The notes under the pieces were generated by a model that saw only the letters and a list, made by a program, of their open reading frames with translations, was not told the DNA's origin and searched no databases. DNA of 64,000 nt from contig NZ_JACA01000044.1 in the NCBI RefSeq assembly GCF_000520995.1, positions 22,607-86,606 of the forward strand. Reading direction: 5' to 3'. The DNA is from Aquimarina macrocephali JAMB N27 (GTDB taxonomy: Bacteria; Bacteroidota; Bacteroidia; Flavobacteriales; Flavobacteriaceae). A program made the position numbers and the translations under genes. Below are positions 43,247 through 52,110 of the stretch, one piece after another (position 1 is the stretch's first letter; each line of letters starts with the position of its first letter).

Positions 43247-43495
43247 TTTCGGGGTTTCAAATTTATCATAAAATGCAAAAATAATTTTTTCAGAAGGAAT
43301 AACCACAATAATGTAAGGTAAATGCAATAAGTAAACTATAAGAAAGCTTATTTGATAGGTATGTTTTTTATATGTTGATGATTAAATCTATACCAATCTA
43401 GAGCTATATATGATTTATATAACAACCATTTTAGCCTGTCTGGAGTCGTAGGAAGGTTGATGCCGTAATTCTTAGCTATGCTCATTTCTAATCAC

Positions 43496-43503
43496 TATCT
43501 TTG
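43496..43503 (+). promoter_or_regulatory. -7 element TATCTTTG of hpt-adk
   Basis: Exact TAnnTTTG match 45 nt before the ATG at 43548, with TTA at 43472-43474 as a weak -33 element. Confidence 0.5.
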
Positions 43504-43547
43504 CGGCTTTAAATTAAAAAATCAAACCAGAACAAGTATAAAATAGA

Positions 43548-44654
43548 ATGGTAAAGCTGCACGACTTACAGTTTATTCCTTTTATTAACGAGGAAGAAAT
43601 AGAGACTGCGATAGATAAAGTATCTGATAGATTAAATAAAGATCTGGCTGATAAAAACCCTTTGTTTATAGGAGTGTTAAATGGTGCTTTTATGTTTGCT
43701 TCAGAGGTTTTGAAACGGTTTGATCATGATTGCGAAATTAGTTTTGTGAAATTAGCTTCGTATGAAGGAACAGAAACTACACACAAGGTTAAAGAGTTAG
43801 TTGGATTAGGGGAAGAGATTTCAGGAAGAACAGTAGTGATCTTAGAAGATATTGTAGATACTGGTAATACAATCGAAGTGCTAACAGAGATGTTAGTAGA
43901 AAAAGGGTGCTTAACATACAAAATTGCTACTCTATTTTATAAACCCGAGGCATATACCAAAGAAATTAATATAAATTATATTGGGATAGAGATCCCAAAC
44001 CGATTTATTGTAGGATACGGACTTGATTATAATGGATTAGGACGTAATCTTACAGAAGTTTATCAATTAAAACCAAACAACATGACAAATTTGGTGTTAT
44101 TCGGACCTCCAGGAGCGGGAAAAGGAACACAGGCAGAAGTTTTAAAACAAAAATATAATCTGGTACATATCTCTACAGGAGATGTGTTTAGATACAACAT
44201 AAAAAATGCAACAGAGCTAGGTACTTTGGCAAAATCATATATTGATAAAGGCCAATTGGTACCTGATGAGGTTACAATTAATATGCTTAATGCCGAAGTA
44301 GATAAAAATCCAGAGGCTAAAGGCTTTATTTTTGATGGATTTCCAAGAACCGAGGCCCAAGCAGATTCACTAGCCAACTTGCTAGAGTCAAAAGACACAA
44401 TGGTTAGTGCAATGGTAGCTCTAGAGGTAGATGATGAGGTATTGGTACAACGATTACTCGAAAGAGGAAAAACATCAGGGCGACCCGATGATGCGGATGA
44501 AAAAGTGATACGTAATCGTATTAAAGTATATTATGACGAAACAGCCATTTTAAAGAATTACTACCAAAAACAAGATAAGTATTTTGGAGTAGATGGAGTA
44601 GGTGGTATTGATGAGATTACAGAGAGATTGAGTAGCGTGATAGACAAACTTTAG
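43548..44654 (+). CDS. hpt-adk: hypoxanthine phosphoribosyltransferase-adenylate kinase fusion
   Basis: A 368-residue fusion. Residues 1-175 are a hypoxanthine/guanine phosphoribosyltransferase, with the PRPP loop VVILEDIVDTGNT (96-108) and FIVGYGLDYNGLGRNL. Residues 179-368 are an adenylate kinase with P-loop FGPPGAGKGTQ (185-195), DGFPRT and SGRPDD, of the short type without a zinc LID. Both sites look complete. The domains join at a methionine (residue 179, ATG at 44082) that could also start a free kinase. It couples purine salvage with AMP/ADP balance; the fusion is known from Flavobacteriaceae. Confidence 0.93.
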   Translation: MVKLHDLQFIPFINEEEIETAIDKVSDRLNKDLADKNPLFIGVLNGAFMFASEVLKRFDHDCEISFVKLASYEGTETTHKVKELVGLGEEISGRTVVILEDIVDTGNTIEVLTEMLVEKGCLTYKIATLFYKPEAYTKEININYIGIEIPNRFIVGYGLDYNGLGRNLTEVYQLKPNNMTNLVLFGPPGAGKGTQAEVLKQKYNLVHISTGDVFRYNIKNATELGTLAKSYIDKGQLVPDEVTINMLNAEVDKNPEAKGFIFDGFPRTEAQADSLANLLESKDTMVSAMVALEVDDEVLVQRLLERGKTSGRPDDADEKVIRNRIKVYYDETAILKNYYQKQDKYFGVDGVGGIDEITERLSSVIDKL

Positions 44655-44740
44655 TCTGTGAAAGCAGAATCTAATCCAGGGTAGTAAACGTAAAATTGAA
44701 ATGTTCCTGATTTTTATTAGGGTGATATAGGAAACGAATT

Positions 44741-45739
44741 ATGACAGAAGGGAATTTTGTAGATTATGTAAAATTACATATAACTTCCGGGAACGGAGGG
44801 AAAGGATCTGTACACTTACATCGTGAGAAATACATTACCAAAGGAGGCCCCGATGGTGGTGATGGTGGTCGTGGAGGTCATATTGTTATTCGCGCAAACC
44901 CTAATATGTGGACACTACATCATCTTAAATTTAAACGTCATTTAAGAGCTGATCACGGAGGGCATGGTAGTAAAAGCAGGAGTACTGGGGCTGATGGAGA
45001 AGATGTTTATGTAGATGTACCTCTAGGAACAGTGATTCGGGATAGCGAGACCCAAAATATTATTAAAGAAATTACCGAAATAGGACAGGAATATATTGCT
45101 GCCGAAGGCGGTATGGGAGGTAGAGGTAACTGGCATTTTAAAAGCCCAACAAACCAAACACCTCGCTATGCTCAACCCGGCGTAGAAGGGCAAGAACATG
45201 ATATTACTCTAGAACTCAAAGTACTGGCAGATGTAGGATTGGTAGGATTTCCTAATGCAGGAAAATCTACTTTGCTATCGGTTATTACTGCAGCAAAACC
45301 GAAAATTGCCGATTATGAGTTTACTACACTTAAACCAAACCTTGGTATTGTAGAGTATAGAGATTTTCAAACCTTTGTGATGGCTGATATCCCTGGTATT
45401 ATTGAAGGAGCAGCAGAAGGTAAAGGTATAGGACATCGTTTTTTACGTCATATCGAACGTAATTCTACCTTGTTGTTTTTGGTTCCGGCAGATGCCCCTG
45501 ATATCGAAGCACAATATGAAATTCTTTTGGATGAACTAAGACGTTACAACCCTGATTTATTAGATAAAGAACGACTTATAGCAATATCAAAATCTGATAT
45601 GCTGGATGAGGAACTAAAAAAAGAAATGAAGGTTGAGTTAGATCAACAACTTAGCGTTCCTTATTTGTTTATTTCTTCGGTAGCACAACAAGGATTGCAG
45701 GAGCTAAAGGATAAACTTTGGCAAATGTTGAATGATTAA
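44741..45739 (+). CDS. obgE: GTPase ObgE
   Basis: A 332-residue essential GTPase linked to ribosome assembly and stress response. The glycine-rich Obg domain is at 1-158 (GNGGKGSVHLHREKYITKGGPDGGDGGRGG). The G domain has GFPNAGKST (167-175), DIPGIIEGA and a late NKxD-like SKSD. The C-terminal extension of some homologues is absent, as is common in Bacteroidota. Follows hpt-adk by 86 nt. Confidence 0.95.
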   Translation: MTEGNFVDYVKLHITSGNGGKGSVHLHREKYITKGGPDGGDGGRGGHIVIRANPNMWTLHHLKFKRHLRADHGGHGSKSRSTGADGEDVYVDVPLGTVIRDSETQNIIKEITEIGQEYIAAEGGMGGRGNWHFKSPTNQTPRYAQPGVEGQEHDITLELKVLADVGLVGFPNAGKSTLLSVITAAKPKIADYEFTTLKPNLGIVEYRDFQTFVMADIPGIIEGAAEGKGIGHRFLRHIERNSTLLFLVPADAPDIEAQYEILLDELRRYNPDLLDKERLIAISKSDMLDEELKKEMKVELDQQLSVPYLFISSVAQQGLQELKDKLWQMLND

Positions 45740-46261
45740 AACTTTGATTTCTTAAATTAGAGTGTGTTTCGTATTCGCAAAAAAAGAATTACTGTTTTGT
45801 CGTATGAAAAATGGTATTTCATTTATAAAATATTGCTTTTCTCTATACTATAGCAACTAAAAATCAAATTACAGATACGTTTTGATTAAGCTACGATTGG
45901 TTTGTTTTGTAGCGTATCAACTCTGCTTCATTATTAAAATTACGCATTAACTTTTTTAGCGTAGCCCTCTTTCATTTTTGCTATACTTGTTATTATTCTA
46001 ATAAAAAAGCACTCATAATTCTTCAATTTCCTTTTCTGAAAAGTGAAAACCAAAAGAATGAACATTCTAGGGTTTCTCATTGCATTGTTATATGCAGCTA
46101 TAATACCATTCAATAAAAAAGCTAAAAAGATTCGTTGTTAATTTTCAAATATCAAATAATGCATATCGAATATCACTAAAAGTAACGCGGATATGAAGTA
46201 ATGCTTTTTTTGTTTTGACCGATATCTATATTTGAGCACGTAAAAAATTGCTTTAATAAGT
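45740..46261. other. 522-nt gap with a hairpin cluster
   Basis: Between obgE and a secreted protein gene. Several inverted repeats lie close together: GATACG/GTATC enclosing GCTAC/GTAGC (45874-45918) and TACGC/GCGTA (45941-45963), and the bases CGTAGC recur at 45960-45965. A 27-codon hydrophobic ORF lies at 46058-46141. Nothing else is supported. These could be parts of a structured leader or a decayed element. Confidence 0.3.
46058..46141 (+). CDS. possible 27-residue membrane peptide
   Basis: ATG-started ORF that reads MNILGFLIALLYAAIIPFNK then a basic tail (KAKKIRC). One hydrophobic helix plus positive charges is the usual design of small membrane peptides, but ORFs of this length occur by chance and no promoter was identified. 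Weakly supported. Confidence 0.2.
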   Translation: MNILGFLIALLYAAIIPFNKKAKKIRC

Positions 46262-47641
46262 ATGAATAAATCTAAGAATATCCTCATTGTCATTTTAGTA
46301 TTGTTTTCTGTAAAGACAAACGCTCAAAAAATCCCTGATGGACTCTATTTTGTAAGCGGAAATGAAATAAACCAAATCACTATTCTTAATAGAAGAGATG
46401 GAAGTATAAAAGCAACATTCGACACGTATCGAGGGGCTTTAGAGATGGCTTTTTCATCACTAAAAAATTTGCCAGGTAGTTATGAAAGTGTTAATACTAA
46501 AGAAAATCATGTTCTGACAAAAAGAAATAATCTTTTAACACTTCTGGTATTGGGAGACATGAACCTAATTGTGAAAAAGGAAGTTTTGGCAATTAGTAAA
46601 AAAGAACTAAAAGCTGCAAAAAAGCAATTAGGTATTAAATCCGAATTATCTAATGAATTAGGAAGCCTCTGGGGAAAGAAAAAAAAGAAGGAAGAAGAAA
46701 AAAAGGGACCCCTTGAATATTTTGTGAAAGAAGCAACTTCAGATTTTCATCAAAAAAATGTAGGGAAAATAATTTTCTTCTCTAAAGAGCCTACCGTTGG
46801 TAAAGAAGATATCTCAACAATCAAAACAGATTTTAAAATTGGAGATGAAATTTGGGGAGTAGCTTACTTTTCTACAGTAATGAAAGAAAGCTATTATTTG
46901 AAACAACTAAGTAATCATTTTCAAGATAATTTTGGACGAAATCACTATTGGATAACTATCGGGATGGATAAAATGGAAAAAGACCTGTTGCCAAAAGAAA
47001 ATGAAATAGTAAATCAGTGTACTGTGAAAAGTCTGAAAAAAGCAGATTTAGAAAAAAATTATGTTGTGTTTCAAGTAGTTCCTTCTTCTTTAGCGAGTAT
47101 GAAAATAGATAGAGATGGGGCTTCCTTTTTGCTAGGGAGAATGGGGGAGCGCTTAGATCCTTATAAGCATAATTTAAGGATTTCACTTACCGATGGGAAA
47201 ATGGATCAAGAAGATGAACTCTATTTTGGTACGATTACCTATGACACAACAGAGGGCACCGAAGATTTAATAATGATGGCTAAAGAAATTGAAGAAGGAG
47301 CTTTAAAAGCAAAAAGAGCGCCTACTCCTGTAATGCGTAATGCAAATTTGGAAGCAGAAATGATGCAACAAATTGAGTTATGGGCAAATACTAAAGACTG
47401 GCCAGGAGTGAAATTTCATAAAGTTATGATCACATTAGATTGGCAAATCTTAAAAGATGATTATGGTAATATTAAAGGGAATTATGTAGAAGGAGATGTG
47501 TTGTATTCTGATAATGAGGGCTGTGGTTATAGAAATTTCGGATTTTTAAAAACCTATTTAGGTAATGGGCAATATGATGAAAACATCAAGCAACATACTA
47601 TTGGTCATAGAGGAGAATTAAGTTGTGATAAAGTGAAATAG
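46262..47641 (+). CDS. hypothetical secreted protein
   Basis: A 459-residue protein with a signal peptide (NILIVILVLFSVKTNAQKI, cleavage after NAQ). A very basic and then acidic low-complexity segment (GKKKKKEEEKKG, about 138-149) separates an N-terminal and a C-terminal domain. No domain is recognised. Cysteines are few, with a pair in CGYRN and SCDKVK near the end. Neighbours give no clear role. It probably has a periplasmic or surface location. Confidence 0.7.
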   Translation: MNKSKNILIVILVLFSVKTNAQKIPDGLYFVSGNEINQITILNRRDGSIKATFDTYRGALEMAFSSLKNLPGSYESVNTKENHVLTKRNNLLTLLVLGDMNLIVKKEVLAISKKELKAAKKQLGIKSELSNELGSLWGKKKKKEEEKKGPLEYFVKEATSDFHQKNVGKIIFFSKEPTVGKEDISTIKTDFKIGDEIWGVAYFSTVMKESYYLKQLSNHFQDNFGRNHYWITIGMDKMEKDLLPKENEIVNQCTVKSLKKADLEKNYVVFQVVPSSLASMKIDRDGASFLLGRMGERLDPYKHNLRISLTDGKMDQEDELYFGTITYDTTEGTEDLIMMAKEIEEGALKAKRAPTPVMRNANLEAEMMQQIELWANTKDWPGVKFHKVMITLDWQILKDDYGNIKGNYVEGDVLYSDNEGCGYRNFGFLKTYLGNGQYDENIKQHTIGHRGELSCDKVK

Positions 47642-47733
47642 ACAATACTCGTGTAGCTATATGAAAAAACGGCATGAACTGAAGCTATAGATGCTGATAT
47701 AAAGACTGTTACTTAGCTGGTAAAAAAATAGTT

Positions 47734-48087
47734 ATGAAAGAAGAATTAGTAAGAGAAGGAATCCAAAAAGAAGAAAAAGTAGGATACCTCAAATCAAAAT
47801 TAAACTTGATGCAAGGAACACTTTACCTAACACCCAATAGACTTGTTTTAGATGCGCATAAGACAGGAGTTAGTGGGTTAGGTATTTTAGGCGCTTTATT
47901 AAAAAGACAGGTCGAAAAGAAAAGTTTTGGATTTAACCTTGAGTTTAAAGATATAGAGAAAATAACCCAAGGAAAACACGGCGTAACAAAAAATGTCCTA
48001 GAGGTTACAGATAAGCAAAATGAAACATATCGAATCATTGTGAAAAATTATGAAGAATGGGAAAATGAATTGAATCAAAAGCTGTAG
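47734..48087 (+). CDS. GRAM/PH-like domain protein
   Basis: A 117-residue protein. EKVGYLKSKLNLMQGTLYLTPNRLVLDAHKTG has the shape of a bacterial GRAM or PH-like domain (strand, turn, then LYLTPNRLVLDAH), with a hydrophobic loop (SGLGILGALLKRQ) and a C-terminal EFKDIEKITQGKHGVTKNVLEVTDKQNE. Such domains bind lipids or act as protein-protein adaptors. No membrane helix. First gene of a run of small hypothetical genes. Confidence 0.6.
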   Translation: MKEELVREGIQKEEKVGYLKSKLNLMQGTLYLTPNRLVLDAHKTGVSGLGILGALLKRQVEKKSFGFNLEFKDIEKITQGKHGVTKNVLEVTDKQNETYRIIVKNYEEWENELNQKL

Positions 48088-48167
48088 TGTTTAGATCTGA
48101 ATAACAAAAAAAGAGATTGCCAACATTACATTAAGATAAACGATTAAAGAACTGTAAGAAAATAAAT

Positions 48168-48512
48168 ATGGCAAAAAAGATTCAAATAATCACAGAGAAA
48201 ACTCTTACCAAAAAAGCCTTAAAAGACTATCTGGATATGATGTTTTCTTCTTTTGGATATGAAGTGTATTTAAGTTCCTTGATAGGAGCAGACATTGTCA
48301 TTAAAAAGAATAACTGGGTAGGTGCTTCTATTAAGTGGAAAACTAAATCTGGTAACAACTATTTAGTTATAAGTGGGTTTTCACCATCAACAATGGCAAG
48401 AATATTAGTTTCTGGGATTCTTCCTATCTTAATATTACTACCAAAATGGTTACGATTTGAAAAAGAAATAGAAAGCACAATTAAAGAGAATCAAGTAATT
48501 TTTAATACATGA
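48168..48512 (+). CDS. small membrane protein A (tandem paralogue)
   Basis: A 114-residue protein: a beta-rich N-terminal part (about 1-70) and then a hydrophobic segment (PSTMARILVSGILPILILLPKW). The motif IVIKKNNWVGASIKWK aligns with the IKIRKGNKIGASLSLNWK of the next gene, so they are paralogues. Starts 80 nt after the GRAM-like gene; its stop overlaps the start of the next gene by 4 bp. Function unknown. Confidence 0.65.
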   Translation: MAKKIQIITEKTLTKKALKDYLDMMFSSFGYEVYLSSLIGADIVIKKNNWVGASIKWKTKSGNNYLVISGFSPSTMARILVSGILPILILLPKWLRFEKEIESTIKENQVIFNT

Positions 48513-49045
48513 ATAATAGCCAGATGGTTTACAAATTAAACATAAAAGAAGTAAGTGCAGCAAAAGAAGAAATCAAAGAATTTGTTTCTGGATTAGCAGC
48601 TAAGTTAAATAATGATTTTGGAAACGAATATATAGTTTCTTTAGGGAAAGATACCGAAATAGAAGATGATTGGAGTTATGATATAAAAATAAGAAAAGGA
48701 AATAAAATCGGAGCTTCTTTGTCTTTAAATTGGAAGAAGCAACATTTTAGTGACCTAAATATAGAGGTTTCAGAATCTACAAAGATTGGTAGTTTCTTAA
48801 TGTATGGCATAGTCTTTCCTTTTATGTTTGTGGGGGCTTATATGGGAGCTAATCGTATAGCGCCATTAGACTTTTTACCAGGCTATAAATTGGCAGGAGC
48901 TTTGGGAGGTGTTATAGCTTTTGTTCCAGGAATGATTTTGATGACTCTTATTAAATCAATTATACTAAAAAAACATAAAGAAGAAAATGAAAGCCTTAGG
49001 GAAAAAGCGCTAAGCGCAACAGGTAATACATTTCAGAAAGTTTAA
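48509..49045 (+). CDS. small membrane protein B (tandem paralogue)
   Basis: A 178-residue protein with the same N-terminal domain as gene A, and two or three hydrophobic segments (about 92-118 and 130-150). The C-terminus is charged and helical (KKHKEENESLREKALSA). Overlaps gene A by 4 bp (ATGA) and ends 1 nt before the next gene, so the three are one operon. Possibly a membrane complex. Function unknown. Confidence 0.65.
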   Translation: MNNSQMVYKLNIKEVSAAKEEIKEFVSGLAAKLNNDFGNEYIVSLGKDTEIEDDWSYDIKIRKGNKIGASLSLNWKKQHFSDLNIEVSESTKIGSFLMYGIVFPFMFVGAYMGANRIAPLDFLPGYKLAGALGGVIAFVPGMILMTLIKSIILKKHKEENESLREKALSATGNTFQKV

Positions 49046-49046
49046 T

Positions 49047-49685
49047 ATGAAAACAATTATAAAAATTTTTCTTGGGTTTGTCGTTTTTTTGATCTTATGT
49101 GGGGGTATTCTTGGTATTATAGAAAATGAATATGATGGAGCCAGACAATATTTTAGAATGTTTAATACTAGTGAAGAACAAAAGTCAGTCACTTTTGAGA
49201 TGATTTATGAAAATGGTACACCAAGTAATGTTTGGGCAATAAATGAAATAATTGATTCTGAAAATGTTGTAAATACAAAACTCCTTCCGGGTACTTATTT
49301 GGTAAAAGTATGGGATCATGAAGATGTGCTGGAAAACGAATTTGAGTTTTCATTTAGTCTACCTAATCCAGAAGAATCAAACTATAATTATTACAGATTT
49401 GATCTAGCTATGAACAAGGATTTTAGAGTTGTAGATATGGCAGCAGTTTATGAAGGGAACTCGTTGGTAAATACGATGTCTAAAGCAGTAGGAACATATC
49501 AAGATGATATTTTGGTAGTAGAAACTTATAAAGGAGATCGACCTTTTTTAATTTCAGAAACTTATACAGATCGTACATTCATTGATGTATATGAAGATAT
49601 GCCTAGCCGAATTAGATACGGAGAATTGATTTATAGATTAGAAGCTGTAGATGTCGATAGCGCAACTAAGGAAATAATAAAATAG
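49047..49685 (+). CDS. hypothetical membrane-anchored protein
   Basis: A 212-residue protein with an N-terminal hydrophobic anchor (IIKIFLGFVVFLILCGGILGI) and a soluble beta-rich domain outside. No lipobox is evident. Third gene of the run after the paralogue pair. No domain recognised; a strong hairpin terminator follows. Confidence 0.65.
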   Translation: MKTIIKIFLGFVVFLILCGGILGIIENEYDGARQYFRMFNTSEEQKSVTFEMIYENGTPSNVWAINEIIDSENVVNTKLLPGTYLVKVWDHEDVLENEFEFSFSLPNPEESNYNYYRFDLAMNKDFRVVDMAAVYEGNSLVNTMSKAVGTYQDDILVVETYKGDRPFLISETYTDRTFIDVYEDMPSRIRYGELIYRLEAVDVDSATKEIIK

Positions 49686-49732
49686 CTATGAGTAGGGAAG
49701 TAATCATTAGAAGACCCAAAAATAAGAAGAAT

Positions 49733-49791
49733 AAAAAGTGAATTGTATCGAATTATGTTGTTTTGATGTAATTCGATACAATTCACTTTTT
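49733..49791 (+). terminator. long hairpin terminator
   Basis: Perfect 23-bp inverted repeat (AAAAAGTGAATTGTATCGAA... and its complement) with a 13-nt loop, followed by TTTTTATT. It ends the 47.7-49.7 kb gene run. Confidence 0.8.
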
Positions 49792-49920
49792 ATTCAATAA
49801 CATACCCAATTTCGAGATGTTTTTCTTTGATCAGACTAAGTCCAAAATAAGTTACTATAGGATATATCCCCTAGATCAATATTCATCCTTAAAAAGAGCT
49901 TGATATAAAATAATAATTAA

Positions 49921-50373
49921 TTATTCTTGAGAAGGTATTGGAGTCATTAAAGTAGCTCTTCCTATTCTATTCCATACATTAATACAGCAAATTGCCATGA
50001 TAATATCTGCTACTTTTTCTTCACCAAAAAGATGAATGGCTTTTTGATATAATTCGTTATTTAATCCATTTACAGAAATATGGGTTACCTCTTCTGTTAT
50101 TTCGAGGATGATTTGTTCTTCTTCTGTGAAATAAGGGGATTCTCTCCAAAAAGGTAAGGCATGTATACGATATTGTTTTTCCCCTAGATTAACAGCTTCC
50201 TGAATATGCATTTGCACACAATAAGCACAACCGTTAATTTGTGATGCTCTAATTTCTATCAATAAAAATTCTAAATCAGTTAATGAGCTTTTTTTGATAT
50301 CATTATAAAGCGCAAAAATGGGCTTGTAAGCGTTTGGGTTAACCTCACTAATATTGATTCTATCTGTTTCCAT
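49921..50373 (-). CDS. AhpD-like (carboxymuconolactone decarboxylase family) protein
   Basis: A 150-residue protein of the CMD/AhpD fold. IRASQINGCAYCVQMHIQEAV carries the redox pair Cys49 and Cys52 with His56, which in AhpD form a peroxidase/disulfide relay. Similar small proteins respond to peroxide and other electrophiles. Stands alone on the minus strand. Confidence 0.85.
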   Translation of the reverse strand: METDRINISEVNPNAYKPIFALYNDIKKSSLTDLEFLLIEIRASQINGCAYCVQMHIQEAVNLGEKQYRIHALPFWRESPYFTEEEQIILEITEEVTHISVNGLNNELYQKAIHLFGEEKVADIIMAICCINVWNRIGRATLMTPIPSQE

Positions 50374-50687
50374 GTCTTTGATTTTAATTACTTAAGACAA
50401 AATTCAATATATAAGATGACTAAAAAAATAATCTAGATTAAGAAATTCATTACGAATATGATTAAAAAACGAATACTAGAAGAAACGCTACGGATAATAA
50501 GTTAACGTTCATAATTTGGTCATCCCTACTACCTTTATAGAGTAATCATATGGTATTATTCTTTGCTTTTTAAAATTTGTTGAATAATGAATTTAGTATT
50601 TTGTTAAGATTTATTTAACCGAAGTTTACCAAAGAAAAACATTTCTATACCGTTCCTATACAAACAAAAAAACGAAAAATTCTTACA

Positions 50688-51290
50688 ATGAAAATTAGAA
50701 ATGTATTACCTGTTTTTACCTTATCAGGGTTGTTGTTAATTACCGCTTGTAGCGAAACGAAGAATGATAGGACTACGCAAGAAGAAAACGATAAATTGAT
50801 AGCACAGAATGTGGCATCATCGGAAACGATTAAGGAAAAACTACCTACTATACTTGAATTTGCCTCTATGGATAAGGGGTTTTCTACACTCACATCTGCA
50901 ATTAAAGTGACCGAATTAGCAAAATCGTTAGAGGATAAAGGTTCGTTTACCATATTTGCCCCAGTAAATTTAGCTTTTGATAAATTAAACCCTACTACTG
51001 TAGAAAAGCTATTGAAACAAGAAAATAAAGAGCAACTAAAGACTATTTTAAGTTGTCATATCATACCTAGTGTAATTACAAAAGAGGATATTGTTATTGC
51101 GATTAATGAGGGTAATGGAAGTGTAAAGTTAAAAACAATAGGAGGAGCATTATTGACTGCAACAATGAAAGGAGATAGAGTTTTTCTTATAGATCAAATG
51201 GGTAATGGAGGTCATTTAGTAACTACAGATGTTAAAGCATCTAATGGACTTATTCATACTATAGATGCGGTAATGATGCCTAAGAAATAG
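50688..51290 (+). CDS. fasciclin-domain lipoprotein
   Basis: A 200-residue lipoprotein (lipobox LITAC, cysteine 21) with one FAS1 (fasciclin) domain (about 60-197). The pattern FSTLTSAIKVTELAKSLEDKGSFTIFAPVNLAFDKLNP, a following HIIPSVI-type strand and GLIHTIDAVMMP at the end are standard. FAS1 domains mediate adhesion; here it is anchored in the membrane and exposed to the periplasm or surface. Followed by a terminator hairpin. Confidence 0.92.
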   Translation: MKIRNVLPVFTLSGLLLITACSETKNDRTTQEENDKLIAQNVASSETIKEKLPTILEFASMDKGFSTLTSAIKVTELAKSLEDKGSFTIFAPVNLAFDKLNPTTVEKLLKQENKEQLKTILSCHIIPSVITKEDIVIAINEGNGSVKLKTIGGALLTATMKGDRVFLIDQMGNGGHLVTTDVKASNGLIHTIDAVMMPKK

Positions 51291-51312
51291 ATCATATCTT
51301 TATAATATTCTC

Positions 51313-51350
51313 AGACCTGTTGGTTTAAAACCAAGCAGGTCTTTTTTTTT
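51313..51350 (+). terminator. terminator after the fasciclin gene
   Basis: Hairpin of AGACCTG ... CAGGTCT and TTGG/CCAA around a short A/T loop, followed by TTTTTTTT, 23 nt behind the stop codon. Confidence 0.75.
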
Positions 51351-51352
51351 AT

Positions 51353-52012
51353 CTATCTGGATTGATTTTTATGCATGTTAAGTAACCCAAAATCAAAAGG
51401 AGTCCATAAACATGCTTTTATGTCACTTTGTTTTAATCCGGTATTTACCCAGGTATTACAGGTGTTAAAGCACGTATAATTTCCTGTAGCTTCATAAAAA
51501 TCATCGTTTTTATAATATCCTAACCCAGGTAATACTATCTTTTTATTTTCACCATTTAATCTAAAAGTAGCAGATATATATTGGTTTATCTTTCTAAGTT
51601 GTTTTTGATTGACTTTTAGAGCTATCCAGCCCTCCTGCATAGAAGAATGTCTGGTAACATGTAATAAGGTTGGAGTATTAAGAAATAAAGCTTGAAATCC
51701 ATTAACAAAAGTAAGATCAGCCCATAATGGAGTTTCGACATAAAAGTTTTTGTCGCCCCAGCCAAATGAGAAATATTGCACCTGAGGAGTATTCAACTGG
51801 TCATCTAAAACAATAGTGTTTAAATCATTTTTGGCAATGATAATTTCTAAATGAACACCATTAGAACTTAAATAGACGGTGTGATTCTTTTCTTCGTTGT
51901 CTTTTTTTCCGTTTACCGGAATATAGGTTAATACCAGAGATACTATGAGATATAGTGTTGGAAGTATTAAAATAACCCCAATGTATTTCAGTATCTTTTT
52001 GATTAACCTCAT
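51353..52012 (-). CDS. DUF2459 (TIGR02117-like) protein
   Basis: A 219-residue protein with an N-terminal anchor (KYIGVILILPTLYLIVSLVLTYIPVN). The DUF2459 marks are clear: YLSSNGVHLEIII, FGWGDKNFYVETPLW, LLHVTRHSS and the late YTCFNTCNTWVNTGLKQSDI. Known only as urease-associated or periplasmic proteins of unknown function. Downstream of the A2M gene on the same strand, with a hairpin between them. Confidence 0.85.
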   Translation of the reverse strand: MRLIKKILKYIGVILILPTLYLIVSLVLTYIPVNGKKDNEEKNHTVYLSSNGVHLEIIIAKNDLNTIVLDDQLNTPQVQYFSFGWGDKNFYVETPLWADLTFVNGFQALFLNTPTLLHVTRHSSMQEGWIALKVNQKQLRKINQYISATFRLNGENKKIVLPGLGYYKNDDFYEATGNYTCFNTCNTWVNTGLKQSDIKACLWTPFDFGLLNMHKNQSR

Positions 52013-52033
52013 ATGATAAAGTATAAATATTAG

Positions 52034-52086
52034 TTAGCCCTCATTTAGAATACCGAATCATGCTCGGTATTCTAAATGAGGGCTAA
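52034..52086. terminator. very long perfect hairpin between DUF2459 and A2M
   Basis: Perfect 23-bp inverted repeat (TTAGCCCTCATTTAGAATAC... and its complement) with a 7-nt ATCATGC loop, 25 nt after the A2M stop codon. Neither flank has a T run, so it may work as a transcript-processing or stability hairpin rather than a classical terminator. Confidence 0.5.
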
Positions 52087-52110
52087 AATAATTAAAAGAA
52101 ATTTATTATT

